Source of the DNA: Perkinsus olseni | Lineage: Eukaryota > Perkinsozoa > Perkinsida | Direction of reading: 5' to 3' | DNA length: 64,000 bases | Assembly: GCA_013115125.1 (NCBI GenBank) | Contig: JABANN010000017.1 | Location: 1-64,000 of the forward strand | Shown: positions 13,067-24,330 of the stretch, piece after piece | Numbering within the stretch: position 1 is the stretch's first letter | How the letters are laid out: each line of letters begins with the position of its first letter | Program-made: the position numbers and the translations under genes | Notes under the pieces: generated by a model | Told to the model about the DNA's origin: nothing | Seen by the model: the letters and a program-made list of their open reading frames with translations, nothing else | Databases searched by the model: none

Positions 13067-13296
13067 CGATGGTGTTGTTCATCATTTGCATGCCTTCTAT
13101 ACCATAACTCCGTGAAATCACGTCATCAACCCTCTCTTGCGTTTATCATACCCAAGCCTTCCTGGCTCAATAACGATTCTAGTGGACGCATGTTACTGGC
13201 TTGTTCGAGGAGGGTCCGCGGCCACTACGGAACGCAACTGCTCTCGGTCATTGAAATAATTAATCATTTAAAGATTATTAAATACCAATAACATCA

Positions 13297-15658
13297 TCAT
13301 TTCCTCCCTTTCTTATGGCGCTTCTGTTGGTTATGTCGACGTCTGGCGTTCTTAGATTCCCCTCCACCCCCCGAGCTGGCAGTGGTCGATGGCGGCGACA
13401 CTTTCTCCGCCGGAATGCCGATCGAAGAGCTGCTGCTGCTGTTCTTCCTCTCCGGCTGTGCTTTTCTCCTCGGAGAAGTCGACTTGGACCTTCCCATCTC
13501 CTTGCCTACAGTGTCGAGGGCGTCTTCTATAAGATCGTCATCCTGAGACAAGAAATACAGAAAAAAATTACTGACTAAAAAAGTCACAGAAATTCTAGAA
13601 GGAGAACACCGCCTTTCCAGTGATATCAAGAAGAGATCCGTTTTTGAATCGTCCTTACCAAGTCGAAGATATCCGCGGCATCCTCCTTGATGATCGCTTC
13701 GAACCGCTTCAGCCAATCCTTGTGGTCTTCCGTGACATGACGATGGATGCCATTCTCATTGTAGGTCTTCCCTGCAGATCCAGTGGGGCCTGGCAGGAAC
13801 AGTGAAGAAGACTAGGCGGCTCATTGACTAGTGGCTTCAGAGCAGACAGCGGAATTCACGTGTGAGGTCTAGTCCAGTTCATAACGACAAGAACATCGAC
13901 ACGCAAACGCCCTCTTTTTTTGAGTGCATCATCACATCACTGAGAAGAAGTATAGGTTATTCGTCTTCACTACCTCCTCCGCAACAGCGACACACCCCAC
14001 ACTTGAATTTCATCGCTCCGCCTGAAAACAGAAAAATGTTGTGGAACCGCGGCGAGCATGTGTTGCTACCTCTAGTGGTACGATTCGTAACAGGATGGGC
14101 AAAGTGATCTAGGAAGAGAGCTTCCAATAGAGGACCATCATCTTCATCTTCATCCTCGTCCTCATCGTCTTCAACAGTTTCCCAATCTTCATCATCATCG
14201 TCGTCGTCATCGTAACGTCCACGACGATGCAGACCACCCTAACATTACAACAGGTCAATATTCCAGTTTATAAAGTCCATTCTGTAATGATCATAGAAAG
14301 CAGAATCGATTGGCAGGAGCCCCTCATTGGTACCAGGCCTGCCATCTGAGCGGGCGAGAAAGGTCAGGGCCATACAATAGCGACCGCCAGAAAAAAAAGC
14401 CTCCCCTGGGGATGTGATGATGCCTCCACACGACCACGGCGATGGTATTACTCTGAGCAGCTCATCCAGCACCATAGCGGATATGAACTCTTCGGCAGCA
14501 TCCCTTCCTCGGCGAGAACGATGGGCGCCGAAACCACCAAGGAGCTCCTGAATACGACCGAGTCTTGCGAACTCGCAGTGCTCATCATACGATGTAGTAA
14601 GGCAAGCACCAAAAGCGTCAGCAGTAGGACGAGCAGCGGTTGGAAGAAGATACAGAAAATTGTGATTATTCGTAGCGTGTGAGGTTACCACGACTCGGCA
14701 TTAATCTTGAGTATCATCACAACGCCCCGAAGGCACGGATGAAGACCAAAGGCAACCCGACCGTTTTCCTACATCTAGGAAGATGACTTCGTCGTCCTCG
14801 TCGTCGTCATCATCATCTTCGGAGTCCACTTCGTAAAATTGCGGACCACCGAACATTCCACCACCACCACCACCACCAGCGAAGAACATCTACACGACAA
14901 AGATCGACTTCGAGAATGAATCATGAAAGATACTACCCCCGGCCCCATGAAGCCACCGCTCATGGCCGCAGCGAAAAGATTCTGAAGAAGACAAGTCACG
15001 TAGCAACATCACCATCCTTGACTACCATGAAATCGCTCATATTCTGATGCTCGAAAGCCTCCTCCCCTTCTATAGTGCCTTCAAGGTCATATCTACCAAC
15101 ATGAAATTGTCCAATGATCCGCCACTAAAGACAGAGGGCGATGAAGATGGTCGTCTCGTTTACACTACGGACTTGGCAACGAATAAGTGAAGCATGAAAG
15201 CAAGAAATTGGTATGCCATCAGCATCACCTTCTCCTCTTTTGAGAATCTCCGAGGATCTCATAGGCCTTTCCAATTTGCTGGAACCTCTCGGTCGCCTCC
15301 TCGATGATGTCCTGATTCTTGTCCGGATGCCATCTCTGAAGGAAGATGCATGACCCATCACTGATGCTGCTGCCATGGACACTCACCAAAGCCTGCTGCC
15401 GATAGGCTTTCTTAATTTCCACCTCCGACGCAGAACGAGTCAACCCCAAAGCACTGTATCTGAAAGAAGAAGAGCAAATCAAATCGTGAAAGACAAGAAA
15501 GGATATGACGAGCCAATCGCGTTGGCAAGAGCCCGAGAAGCATCACTCCCGAGACGCTGTTCGGAGAGCGACAAAACCCGGAGGGTAGAATATTACAGGC
15601 ATCGAGGGTCTCCCGGTGATGGTGGTGGGGCGTTCGTTGTACCACAGCCGACAGGCAT
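13297..15658 (-). CDS. J-domain (Hsp40) co-chaperone with acidic stretches and C2H2-like zinc finger
   Basis: Minus strand. The J domain reads '[20 protein letters not shown]', then RQQAL, a 66-nt intron, '[20 protein letters not shown]' and [14 protein letters not shown]. The HPD motif that stimulates Hsp70 is intact. Downstream exons give '[18 protein letters not shown]', a Gly-rich segment ([16 protein letters not shown]), long Asp/Glu runs ([30 protein letters not shown]), a Cys pair in [11 protein letters not shown] and, after an intron, a His pair in [19 protein letters not shown] that would complete a zinc finger. The tail is Lys/Ser-rich ([15 protein letters not shown]). DNAJC21/JJJ1-type ribosome-biogenesis co-chaperones combine J, acidic and C2H2 parts, so a similar role is possible. 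The N-terminal exon starting at 15658 is uncertain. Confidence 0.65.
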
Positions 15659-15829
15659 TGGCTCAGCAACAAGGCGGGAGGAGGAGGAATACGACGCCTA
15701 GTCTACAAGGTATGCGCGGCGAGTCCCTAGCGACCACACAAAAAGACGGACGGCGGCCCGAACGTTACATGAACACAACGCTGGAGGTGATGATGATGCG
15801 TTATCGCTTATGATGTTAGCATAGCGTCA

Positions 15830-16432
15830 TTAATTATTCCCAACAGTCACGAGCCTCGCATACTGCAGCCAGCACTTGGACGGCACTCCCTCTCTGTCGC
15901 CCTTATACAGATGCCGGCGGACCAGCCTACACACAACGCGGGACTCCAATGGGGTGGCCCGACAAGGCAGGGTACCGATCCACGGTGATGTTGCGGAGGT
16001 GGAGGAAGTAGGCACCCAGGTCCTCGAGGTCGTCGGAGGAGATCTTGCTGAGGTCCGTCTCTTCCCTTAGGAGAAGTAGGGTACCTTCACCAGGTGGCAT
16101 CAGAACGGCCAACCCCCCGGTCTGTCATGCTACGCTTCCAGTCATTGATAGACTCGCCACCTTTATCGGCATCAATAGAAGCATCTTTGAGGATCCACAA
16201 CAGCTTGTCCTTCGACAGCTTACCCGAGTCGGAGGTGCCACTGCCGTCTGAAGCAGTGGGAGGAAATGAGAACGCACACCAGCAACGGCGATAACTAACA
16301 ACGAGCAACGAAAAGTGTGGTATTAGGGAATACGATCGGAAGACTCTTGAAGGTTGCAAGGAGCTCTCCTTCCTTAAAGACGAGGACCTTCGGAGAATCG
16401 ACATTCATATCTTCGTTCCTCTGACTTGACAT
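15830..16432 (-). CDS. unidentified protein, multi-exon
   Basis: An ATG at 16432 opens 'MSSQRNEDMNVDSPKVLVFK' and EGELLATFKSLPI. Further open segments follow on the same strand: 'DSGKLSKDKLLWILKDASID', GGESINDWKRSMTDRG, 'GLAVLMPPGEGTLLLLREET', and 'DLEDLGAYFLHLRNITVDRY'. The composition is that of a real globular protein, but I do not recognise the family. The exon joins around 16110 are unsolved and the stop codon is not fixed. It begins just downstream of the probable ARPC3 gene on the same strand. Confidence 0.4.
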
Positions 16433-16467
16433 AGCTCACACCCACTACTCCAATCACCGCCATACAC

Positions 16468-17272
16468 TATGAGCTGCTAAGCAGGGCAATATGTACCATT
16501 GCCTTCGACCCTGATGATGCTGCTGACACGGGCACGCTGACCAGCCAGTCATTCAAACTCATACGAGGCGTTAACTGTACAGGCAGCCGAAGTGGCCAGC
16601 ACCTGCCATGTCTTTGGCATCGCCCTCGGTGTCGTGATTCTGCATAGCGTCCAGGGTGAGGCAGAGGCATCGATGAATCCAGATCATGAGGTAGGTCATT
16701 ACTCGGTCGCAATTGTCCATCGTGCGGAATCCTGCAAGACAGGAACGGGGCGTCCGAAGAGCTCATCAGAGGCCCACCGGAGCTCACTGTCTCGCAAGTG
16801 GGATCCCCCATCCCCTCCACGGTACGTTCCCAGTGCCAGAATGTCAAGGCGGAAAGCCTTCAAGGCCTCGTCAACAATATCTAGGTAACCTGAGTTCACC
16901 CAGAGTAACCTCAAGATACCCGTCACGCGCCCCGACGAACAACTATATGAACCCGCGTCCAGCAGGTTCCACCACGAGCGAGGATAGGGCTCCTCTTCAC
17001 CACTACGGGCAACGACGGTCGTCACCACGACCACGATGGAAGTACGAGCACCGTCGCGGCCTGTCCCAGCTACCGGGCTCCTGCTGCTTCCAGTCCCCCT
17101 CAACACTGGGCACGCTAGAGTTCCTCGTATTCGACTTGACTGGTAGAATCGGGACGCTACGCGAAGAAGTATGAGAAGTGAGTCGGACGGTCAACACGAC
17201 CCACCCGCACACATAACGACATCTCACTTTCAGTGAGCTGAGCCACTCAGCTTGATGGCTGTGATACAGCAT
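16468..17272 (-). CDS. probable Arp2/3 complex subunit 3 (ARPC3/p21-Arc)
   Basis: From the ATG at 17272 the exons read MLYHSHQAEWLSSLK, then ILPVKSNTRNSSVP, 'NIVDEALKAFRLDILALGTY', 'DRVMTYLMIWIHRCLCLTLD' and AMQNHDTEGDAKD. This follows the ARPC3 order: N-terminal M.YHS, a (L)LP(I/V)KS strand, (D/N)IVDEA...F, then DR...YL. ARPC3 bridges actin-like subunits of the Arp2/3 nucleator. The C-terminal third (VPVSAASSGSKAMVHIALLSS) does not match the family well, so the last exon may be wrong or the gene divergent. The intron near 16880-17107 is unusually long (about 225 nt). Confidence 0.5.
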
Positions 17273-17790
17273 GAGAGAAGGGAGCCTCAGAGCCTGTTGG
17301 GAGCACAAGAGTGCATCACCCGGCTCCCATAGTGAGTCTGCTTCCCACCCACTGTCAGCCCTACACTTCAACGCAAGGCGTTGTAAGTCTTGAATGGGCG
17401 AACAGAACACCCACGGCCAGACGCGACTTGCATGCGGGTCCAAAACTGAGGCCCTACGGCCCATGACTCCGCGACACCCTGCGTGCGTTGCCCTAGCAAA
17501 CAGGGTCCAGTATTCACCTTCAACCTTCGTCATGCCTGACGAGATAGGACAACCACTGGCGAGATGCCGACGTGGTCTCTCACGGACAGCGATGCTCTAG
17601 GCACTCATGCAAAGTGCAAGCACAAGAGAGAATTCGCGCGCTGTAACTTTCCAGCACGAGGCACGCATTTTCCGCGGAGATTATGGTGATGGTAGGCGGC
17701 GGCATTGAGAATCCCTCGAGGCTCAGCCAACCTCACTGACGCCTCCAGGACTAAGCACGGGCGTACAGGATAATAAAGTTACGGTTATTA
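17273..17790. other. intergenic stretch
   Basis: About 500 bases upstream of both the probable ARPC3 (minus) and the next plus-strand gene, so a likely bidirectional promoter region. An open frame runs through it on the minus strand (to 17533), but it carries no family signature and starts upstream of the better M.YHS start. Confidence 0.4.
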
Positions 17791-19258
17791 ATGCGCGTAT
17801 CGAGCATCAACATCGCCCTCGCCGTTACACTTCAGCAAGCCACAGGAGCCAGCCTACCTAAGAAGGTAAGTCGCCCTACAGGCGCAGGTCACCTCATAAT
17901 TTCCACTCCTCGCCATCCCACCTACTTCTGTGTTTCCAGGCTAGATTATCACCAAACTCTGGTGCTGTGCGGCAAAAAAGCTGTACCCTCACGACAGATG
18001 ACTTCCAGGGAGAACAGGAGCTCATGGGCATATATTCCAGCAGGCGAAACGCCAGCTACTGGCCAGTAAGTGATGTCTAGCCCAACACTGAGGGTATTCC
18101 TAAGTTGATGGTGACGTAAAGAAGGTCGCCCCTCGTTTCGGACCACGCCTCGAGTGCTTTTCATTTTCTGTAGCACTGGGCATCAGTCACTGCCAAATAC
18201 GACGAGGAAAGCGACAGCTACTTCGTCGATCACGTATCAGTTGAAGCAACGTGAGTGGGGATGTGTCGCTAATCATGGGCCCCATGAGATTGAGGACGAT
18301 TTTCCGCCCGCCGGCTTACTGACCGAAGATGGACCCCATTTTCAGGGTGATCCTGCTCCCCCAGCTCCACCTATGCCACGGAATCTTCCACTTTTTGAGT
18401 CCCGGAGAGGTACCGTTCGAAAAAGCGGCAAAATACACGCTGGAGAGTGATTCTGACTGCGAGGAGAGTATCATCAATGGTGCGAAACATATGCTCTTCA
18501 AGATGGTGCAAAACCCTCTGTCCGAACCTCAAGACTGCGTGGCCTGCTACCAAAATCTGTACGCTAAGATGACTAGGAGCCCTAGAATCTTATCGCCGCT
18601 CATTATCTTTCACTTTATCTGGAGACATGACACGAACTCATCTATGCCAACTGAATGGGCTTTTAGGGACTACCCACATTTATGGAATGAGGTGAGCATA
18701 GCAGGGGCATTGAACAATACAAGGAGCGCTAAGCCACCTCCACAGGAAACCCTCGAAGTGCAGCTAGGCATGACCTGGAGCGGAGTGCGCAATCATGCAT
18801 TCTTATCGGAGGTCGTCGTGTCGTATTCCTCGAGAATGCTCTGTCCGTAAGTGCGCTTCGCTAGCAGCGTTGATGCCTGGAGCCACTTTTCTGTCAGGTT
18901 CCTGCTCTCTGAAGAAGGCCTGAGCCTTCTGCGGTCCGCATGGCGAGAAGTGAGTCTTTCAGGTCTAGAGAGGATGCAGAAGAATGCATCAGCCATGATG
19001 GTTGACATTGCCAGAGAGCTTCTGAACAATCATGCCGTGAGAGGCAGAGCTGAGATACCCGGGTGGAACCTCATCACCGACGAGTACGATTCAGTAAACG
19101 TAACGGTCCCTTTTGCTGAGATGCTGATCACCGCCGTCGCCCTCGGCTGGGACCAGGAGCTGCAGCCTTTTCGTCCTAGACGGTCGGTGCGCGATTACAT
19201 GAATCGGGTACTACTGCAGCGTCCGCTGCCCCCTGCGAATACAGCCGGGGCAGCTTGA
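17791..19258 (+). CDS. unidentified protein with signal-like N-terminus, multi-exon
   Basis: ATG at 17791 opens a short hydrophobic N-terminus (MRVSSINIALAVTLQQATGA) that could be a signal peptide. Exons with good splice sites follow: 'TTDDFQGEQELMGIYSSRRN', 'HWASVTAKYDEESDSYFVDH', 'EKAAKYTLESDSDCEESIIN', GAKHMLFKMVQNPLSEPQDC and 'ETLEVQLGMTWSGVRNHAFL'. The last part is 'RFLLSEEGLSLLRSAWREVS', 'LERMQKNASAMMVDIARELL', and 'VTVPFAEMLITAVALGWDQE'. I do not recognise a family. The C-terminal 130 residues look helical and globular. Introns are about 50-80 nt (for example 18247-18328 and 18850-18897). Confidence 0.5.
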
Positions 19259-20693
19259 GAAGAAAACCAGGTTCAATTCCGTCAGATGGTACTCGTAGTG
19301 ATGTTAAACAACCTGTCTTGTGTTGCAGTGGAACTCTTGGTCGAGTGTCTCACAGATGTCTACCAGATGACGTGCTAAGTGAGACCGTGGGAACTGGCGT
19401 AGCTGACGCTCAGACTGAGCGGCTCAGTTCCGTCCGAGTTGTCATTCACAGCCTGTGATAAACATCTTTGACTCAACAGCACGCTACAGACCCTGTGGGC
19501 GCCTGAGTCTAGTTGCGGGAGGAGACTCCTCCATGCCATGCAAATTAGGAGAATTGCTCGCAGTTGCACGTTTTGGCATGGTCTTCGAGGTCCGGTTGAT
19601 GGGTCTCTTCACTGTGTAGAGATTGTCCCTATACTGCACAATAATTGTCTCCGATTTTAAAATTATGCTGTGTCGTTTATAGCGTGACGCTAGAGCGCAT
19701 TACTCAGATGTTATTGTTCTTTAAGCTCGTGTAAAGCCTACGGCCTTTACTCATAACGAGTGTCTTGGGTTTGGTTCAATTTACTACACTGTCGTCAAGG
19801 ACGACTCGTCATTACGATGGTAGAGGCAGGAACACAGAGCACACCCACCCCCAAATCCCTGGCCACTCGAGTTAGCCCAGTACGTGTCCGCCGCCGAGCC
19901 TCTGTCGTGTTGTAAAAACGGCGCAGTGCAGGTTAGATGGGGATACAGCCTCTAGTGCTCTGAACTTTCTCTCAAAGACTTGGAATCGTGCAAGTGCCTA
20001 AAACTTCGCAATTTCGCCAGTAGGCGGTGCCGAGGCTATCAAGCCAGGGTTGGGAGCATGCCAACGACGGCGAAGATTCGGTTTTTCGATTCGGTTGGTC
20101 GAGAGACTTCTCAGACACTGTAGTATCAGGGTGACTGCGAAATATCTAGAGGAAAGCCATGAATGCTTCGTAGACCACACGTCTCTCGAAGCTACTTGGA
20201 GATGTCGCGTCCATCACAGTTGGGAACGTCATGATAAGTCACCGTTACATTTGGCTGTCTGACGGAACTTGATAGGCTCACTGCCCATGGTGTCTGTGGC
20301 GTGTGTGAGTTTAGAGTCCAACTTAGCCGTACCGTCGGCCCGACGGTATGGCTAAGTTGGACTAGCACCACCGACGTACCTTTCTGACGGGGATTAGTTA
20401 AGCCTGTCAAAATTGCTCTGTTCATCCAAAGCCAAAGAACGTTGCTCTCAGGGCGAGGCCACTGCCCGTGGAGAGATCCATGTTCTCGAAGAAAACGGAG
20501 AGCTACTCTTCGACAAAACGGAGAACTATACCCGGGAATGGACATGTCGACTGTGAAGTGAGCCACCGTTGAGGTCGGGTGATCGTTGATAACGTTGCCA
20601 ACGGCAATACATACGGTAGAGGAGCGAGCTTATATACAGTTAATAAAGGATCTCGTGGAGACAGTTTTTTTGCAAGCAACTCTCGAGCTGCCA
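19259..20693. other. poorly coding stretch with a large hairpin
   Basis: About 1.4 kb without a supported exon. Long frames exist on both strands but are low quality; one at 20192-20566 runs straight through a palindrome. A T-loop-like GGTTCAATTCC sits at 19270-19280. The 47-base hairpin at 20316-20362 is the main structured feature. Confidence 0.5.
20316..20362. repeat. near-perfect inverted repeat, 23-bp arms, 1-base centre
   Basis: The left arm (20316-20338, GTCCAACTTAGCC...) and right arm (20340-20362) are reverse complements except for one base pair. They are separated by a single C at 20339. It is in non-coding DNA and no flanking target-site duplication is obvious. Confidence 0.9.
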
Positions 20694-21340
20694 TGATGTT
20701 CAAGGGTCATTTAGATACCTTCCTCTGTAAAAACCGATTCCAATGGCGCCTCAGAAATAGTCGTGTGGCCCTAGGAACGCAGTTTCCTACGGCGCTAAGA
20801 CCGTACCGTAGGTCTCCTGTCACCACAAGGGTCTTGTCAACACCATTTCGACTTTCGGCACTCAGTGATCTCCACCCCCCTTCGGCAACAGTTACACACA
20901 GTAATACCCAACCAGGTTCAACCGCCACCAACGAGGAAGACGGAACTTCCAGCCAAGCCGACTGCATGGACGCGCTGAGCGCGTCGCAATCGTCGAGGAT
21001 GCAAGAGCGATGTTTTCGAAATACCCCCCACCCACCTGACCCTACTGCATCTCTTCAGCCTCTCCTCCCACCCAGCAAGGAGAAAACTAGTTCGGGCATC
21101 TCATCATGGGACTCCCATGATGGGAGCGAAGGGCGCGGATTGAACTACCGGATGCAGCCCTCGAGGAACGCACGCCCGGTGGGCTGCTTCAAGCGCCGAA
21201 CCATTCCCCTTCCGAAAACTTCACCGCCTAACTATCACGCAACGCTTCACGGCATGATGGACACTACGACTGATGCAAGCATGTGCACAGCGCTGTCCTC
21301 TCTCCACAGGAAGTGCATCGTAGCTGTGATAAGTCAATAA
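20694..21340 (+). CDS. doubtful open frame, Ser/Thr/Pro-rich
   Basis: The frame is open from before 20579. The first ATG pair is at 20694 (MMFKGHLDTF), giving about 215 residues. The middle is Ser/Thr/Pro-rich ('SATVTHSNTQPGSTATNEED', 'ASLQPLLPPSKEKTSSGISS'). No domain is recognised. The length alone is weak evidence, and a 1-base-centre palindrome (21101-21123) lies within it. It may be a lineage-specific gene or chance. Confidence 0.25.
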
Positions 21341-21579
21341 CGGCTGGCGCGGGAAGGCCTCTATGAAGCTGATGATGATGCTGGTGCTCATGGCTGCTAC
21401 CACGGGAATCGTGACCGGAGGGTAACGAAGGCGGTCGGAAAGTCGAAATATTCGAAAGAAACTGAGAAGGGAAAATACCGAGCCGCAATCTACCTCTCCA
21501 CTTCCTAGATGAAGCGCCCTTCAGTTCGATATCGCCCAACGTAGCGCAGCAAAGAATTTAATCACAAAATTTGATAACA

Positions 21580-22097
21580 TCAGCGCCAATCCGTCGGCAA
21601 GAAGAAGGAGCGCGACGGGGTCGTGGAGGTATAGAGAGCGACGTCACTTACATTAAGCATACCAGGGAGGTTGCCGAAGGGCGGTGGTAGTTCTGGCGGC
21701 TGTAAAGTCTGCGTGTAAGAGTCGGCGATCTCGTTGGGCACGTAAACGCTTTTGGCCTGCTTCTCTTCTTCACTGCTACTGCTGCTAGAGGGGGAAGATT
21801 CCGAGGACGACTCCGAAACAGTATCATCCGATTCCTGGTCCTCCGATGAACCATCCTTCGAGCTGTTGTTGCTGCTGCCATCGCTACTGGAAGCGGAGGA
21901 ACTGAAAAATGCAATACGAGTGACGCCCAACTGAGTACGTCAGCCCACTCTAAAGAAGCTAACTCCGATCCGGACTGCTCGTCGTCCTCCCTAATGTTAT
22001 CAGTACCGTCATCACCGACTTTATTTCCACCGGAGCCTCCAGGCACGGACTTAGCCTTGGAAGACTTCTTCCTGACAGATGACGAGGATATCACCAA
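21580..22097 (-). CDS. Ser/acidic-rich low-complexity protein, 5' end missing
   Basis: The minus-strand segment SSSSVRKKSSKAKSVPGGSG is followed by REDDEQSGSELASLEWAD. A 37-nt intron whose 3' half reads GTATTGCATTTTTCAG follows. A long Ser/Asp/Glu run (SSASSSDGSSNNSSKDGSSE...) comes next, then 'SVYVPNEIADSYTQTLQPPE' and LPPPFGNLPGMLN. The first exon begins without an ATG, after a plausible acceptor, so upstream exons probably exist, perhaps toward the assembly gap. No catalytic domain is visible. The highly acidic Ser-rich body is typical of nuclear or phosphoprotein linkers. Confidence 0.45.
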
Positions 22098-22215
22098 TAC
22101 TACTGCTGATGATGCTAATCATCAAGAATAGTACTACGCTTACTACTGTAAGCACACACTACTATTATCACCACCATTACTATCACTCCCACAGTGGGAG
22201 AGGTGTTCATAGCAG

Positions 22216-22447
22216 TGGAGTAATAGTAATACTGTAGTAATAGTATTACTCGCAGCGGATAGTAGTGGTAATCCCACTGTCNNNNNNNNNNNNNNNNNNN
22301 NNNNNNNNNNNNNNNNNNNNNNNNNNNNNNNNNNNNNNNNNNNNNNNNNNNNNNNNNNNNNNNNNNNNNNNNNNNNNNNNNTGGAGTAATAGTAATACTG
22401 TAGTAATAGTATTACTCGCAGCGGATAGTAGTGGTAATCCCACTGTC
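22216..22447. repeat. identical 66-bp flanks around a 100-N assembly gap
   Basis: The 66 bases at 22216-22281 recur exactly at 22382-22447. Between them is a run of 100 N (22282-22381). The repeat contains a hairpin (AGTAATACT with AGTATTACT). Either a tandem array collapsed here or the assembler duplicated a contig end. The true distance is unknown. Confidence 0.9.
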
Positions 22448-22580
22448 TACCACTAACACTACTGATACCCGACCCCCCTCACTACTTCAAAGGATATAAA
22501 CATTTCTATGAGTATCACTGGTTACAACGGACACTGTTCAAAGCACTGCTAGCATTCTCCTCCCATGATGACGGTCCCTT

Positions 22581-24085
22581 CTACTTTTTCTTTTTCGCTC
22601 TTTCTTTCTTCTTCTTGGCTCTCTCCTTCTCCTTCCTTCTGCGGTTTTCCTTCCGTTTTTCCTCTTTCTCCTCCCTCAACGCCCCGAACCTCCGTTTCCG
22701 ACCAGGGTCAATCGCCGGATGTCGGTGCCTGGGTCGCGGCTTCAACTGCAGAGGGAGGTATCCGAGAGCTTCCTCTGGGCAGGTTGGGACGGCGGGGACC
22801 ACCCGCACATCTGAGAAATAATAGTCCACCCCTGAGTACGACACTGGTCCTGAGACTTTTAAGCGAGAACATTAATGTGGGCTCCTTCGGCGACCACCAC
22901 GCCATCCACCAGTGACCAAACGATGCTCGCTGGTCGGTGGATGCCGATACAGCAGTCTGCAATGACGAATAAAATGCAACATGCAAAAATGAGGCCACTA
23001 GACCGCCACGCCGACTTGAGGCCGGGGTACTTTGAAGTACTGAGCCAGCAGAGTGCCTCGAGTCCTAGCTGCTCGCGATTTTCGGTCCCTACTTCAGACT
23101 CCACAAAGAAAGGTCCTTTGTCAATGGACGAATATCCCGACTTAGTGATCTTCGGACCTTTCGCGTACCATGCGGCATAACAGTCTCAATTGATGATCCG
23201 TCTCTTCGTTACAGATTGCATGCTGCGGAACCGCGGGAAATCTTTCAACTGGCGGCGGAGTGTAATGGCCGTATATCTGCTGCGCTGTGATACTCCGGCG
23301 AAGTTTAAGGCCCAGTTATCCTCCACAGTGAGCGGTATACCCCACAGATCAGCTCTCAAAATTACACTAACAACACGCGGCAGCCGACAGCAGTCGGATC
23401 ACACCCTCTTGCCCAGTTGACCCAACGACCGGGGATATACGATTCGTTGAATTTAAAACTGATTCTTGAAGCGCCCAGCCGAAGTGACTAACGGCATGCC
23501 GGGACTGGCTGTACGGAGGCACATTCCAAGTCCTGTTTCCCACTAGTACTACAACACTCATACTAAGCACAGCGAGGAAGGGTCGAGCGACCGTAGACCC
23601 CCTGCAGTACAAGCAGCCGTTTCGTCTCCTGAGCTGAGGTCTCCGTCGTCACGGGGTCGACTCGGGAGCATCCTGAAGCCGTTCTGCAATGGCTCTATCC
23701 TTTCACGTCTCATTGGAGGCATATCTAAGGTCGACCCGTGCACTTCGCATAATAGGTGACCCTGTAGTACCATAAAGATTCCCGTACATTTGTTTTCTTA
23801 TCATCCTGTCCTCCTTCCTCAGCTGTTCAGCTGTGGCTGGCTCCTGACTGTCCAGGAAGAGGTCAACCTCAGGCAGGCTGGGCTTGGGAGGCTTCCGTGG
23901 TGCCGCTACAACGTTGGCAATCGGCAGCCCCTTGCCGCCACGCCACGGAGGCCCCCTAAGAAGCAAGCTTCGACCTAAGATACGCCACTCGCGTACCCCT
24001 TCTTAGCTAGAGGTACACCGCCGCCCTTTCCCTTGCCGACCCCCTTCCCTCCTTTACCCCCGCGTCCTTTACCAACAGCATTCAT
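22581..24085 (-). CDS. unidentified protein, Gly/Lys-rich N-terminus and Lys-rich C-terminus
   Basis: ATG at 24085 starts 'MNAVGKGRGGKGGKGVGKGK' and GGGVPLAKKGYAS. After an intron come RGPPWRGGKGLPIANVVAAP, 'KPPKPSLPEVDLFLDSQEPA' and TAEQLRKEDRMIRKQMYG. Later segments on the same strand are 'KITKSGYSSIDKGPFFVESE', VGTENREQLGLEALC, GVDYYFSDVRVVPAVP and 'PAIDPGRKRRFGALREEKEE', ending in a Lys/Arg/Glu run. The basic, nucleic-acid-binding character suggests a ribosomal or RNA-associated protein, but no family is recognised. The exon order between 23200 and 23700 is not resolved. Confidence 0.4.
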
Positions 24086-24330
24086 GTTGATAACCTGTGA
24101 TCTTATCATACGCAATTCAAATCTCGCTACGCCATGCTGATCGATATCACTCGCTTATCAAATCTTGCGTTGTATATATTCTTATCATCCACGATCGGGA
24201 GCCCTTACCGCCGTGTGGCTTGATAGGACCTCTTCAGCGTCTGCGTGTGGTGGGGAGCCTTCTTAGCATAACCTAGGAGTCGCGTTATCGTTAATACCTC
24301 TACTCAGCAGTTGGCAGTCTTGATCTGAGT

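Noticed and set aside
19270-19280. T-loop-like GGTTCAATTCC
   Set aside because: It is downstream of the preceding stop codon and no splice boundaries can be shown, so it does not support the intron pattern.
20192-20566. 124-codon minus-strand frame
   Set aside because: It reads straight through the 47-base palindrome, starts without a supported context and has no family resemblance.
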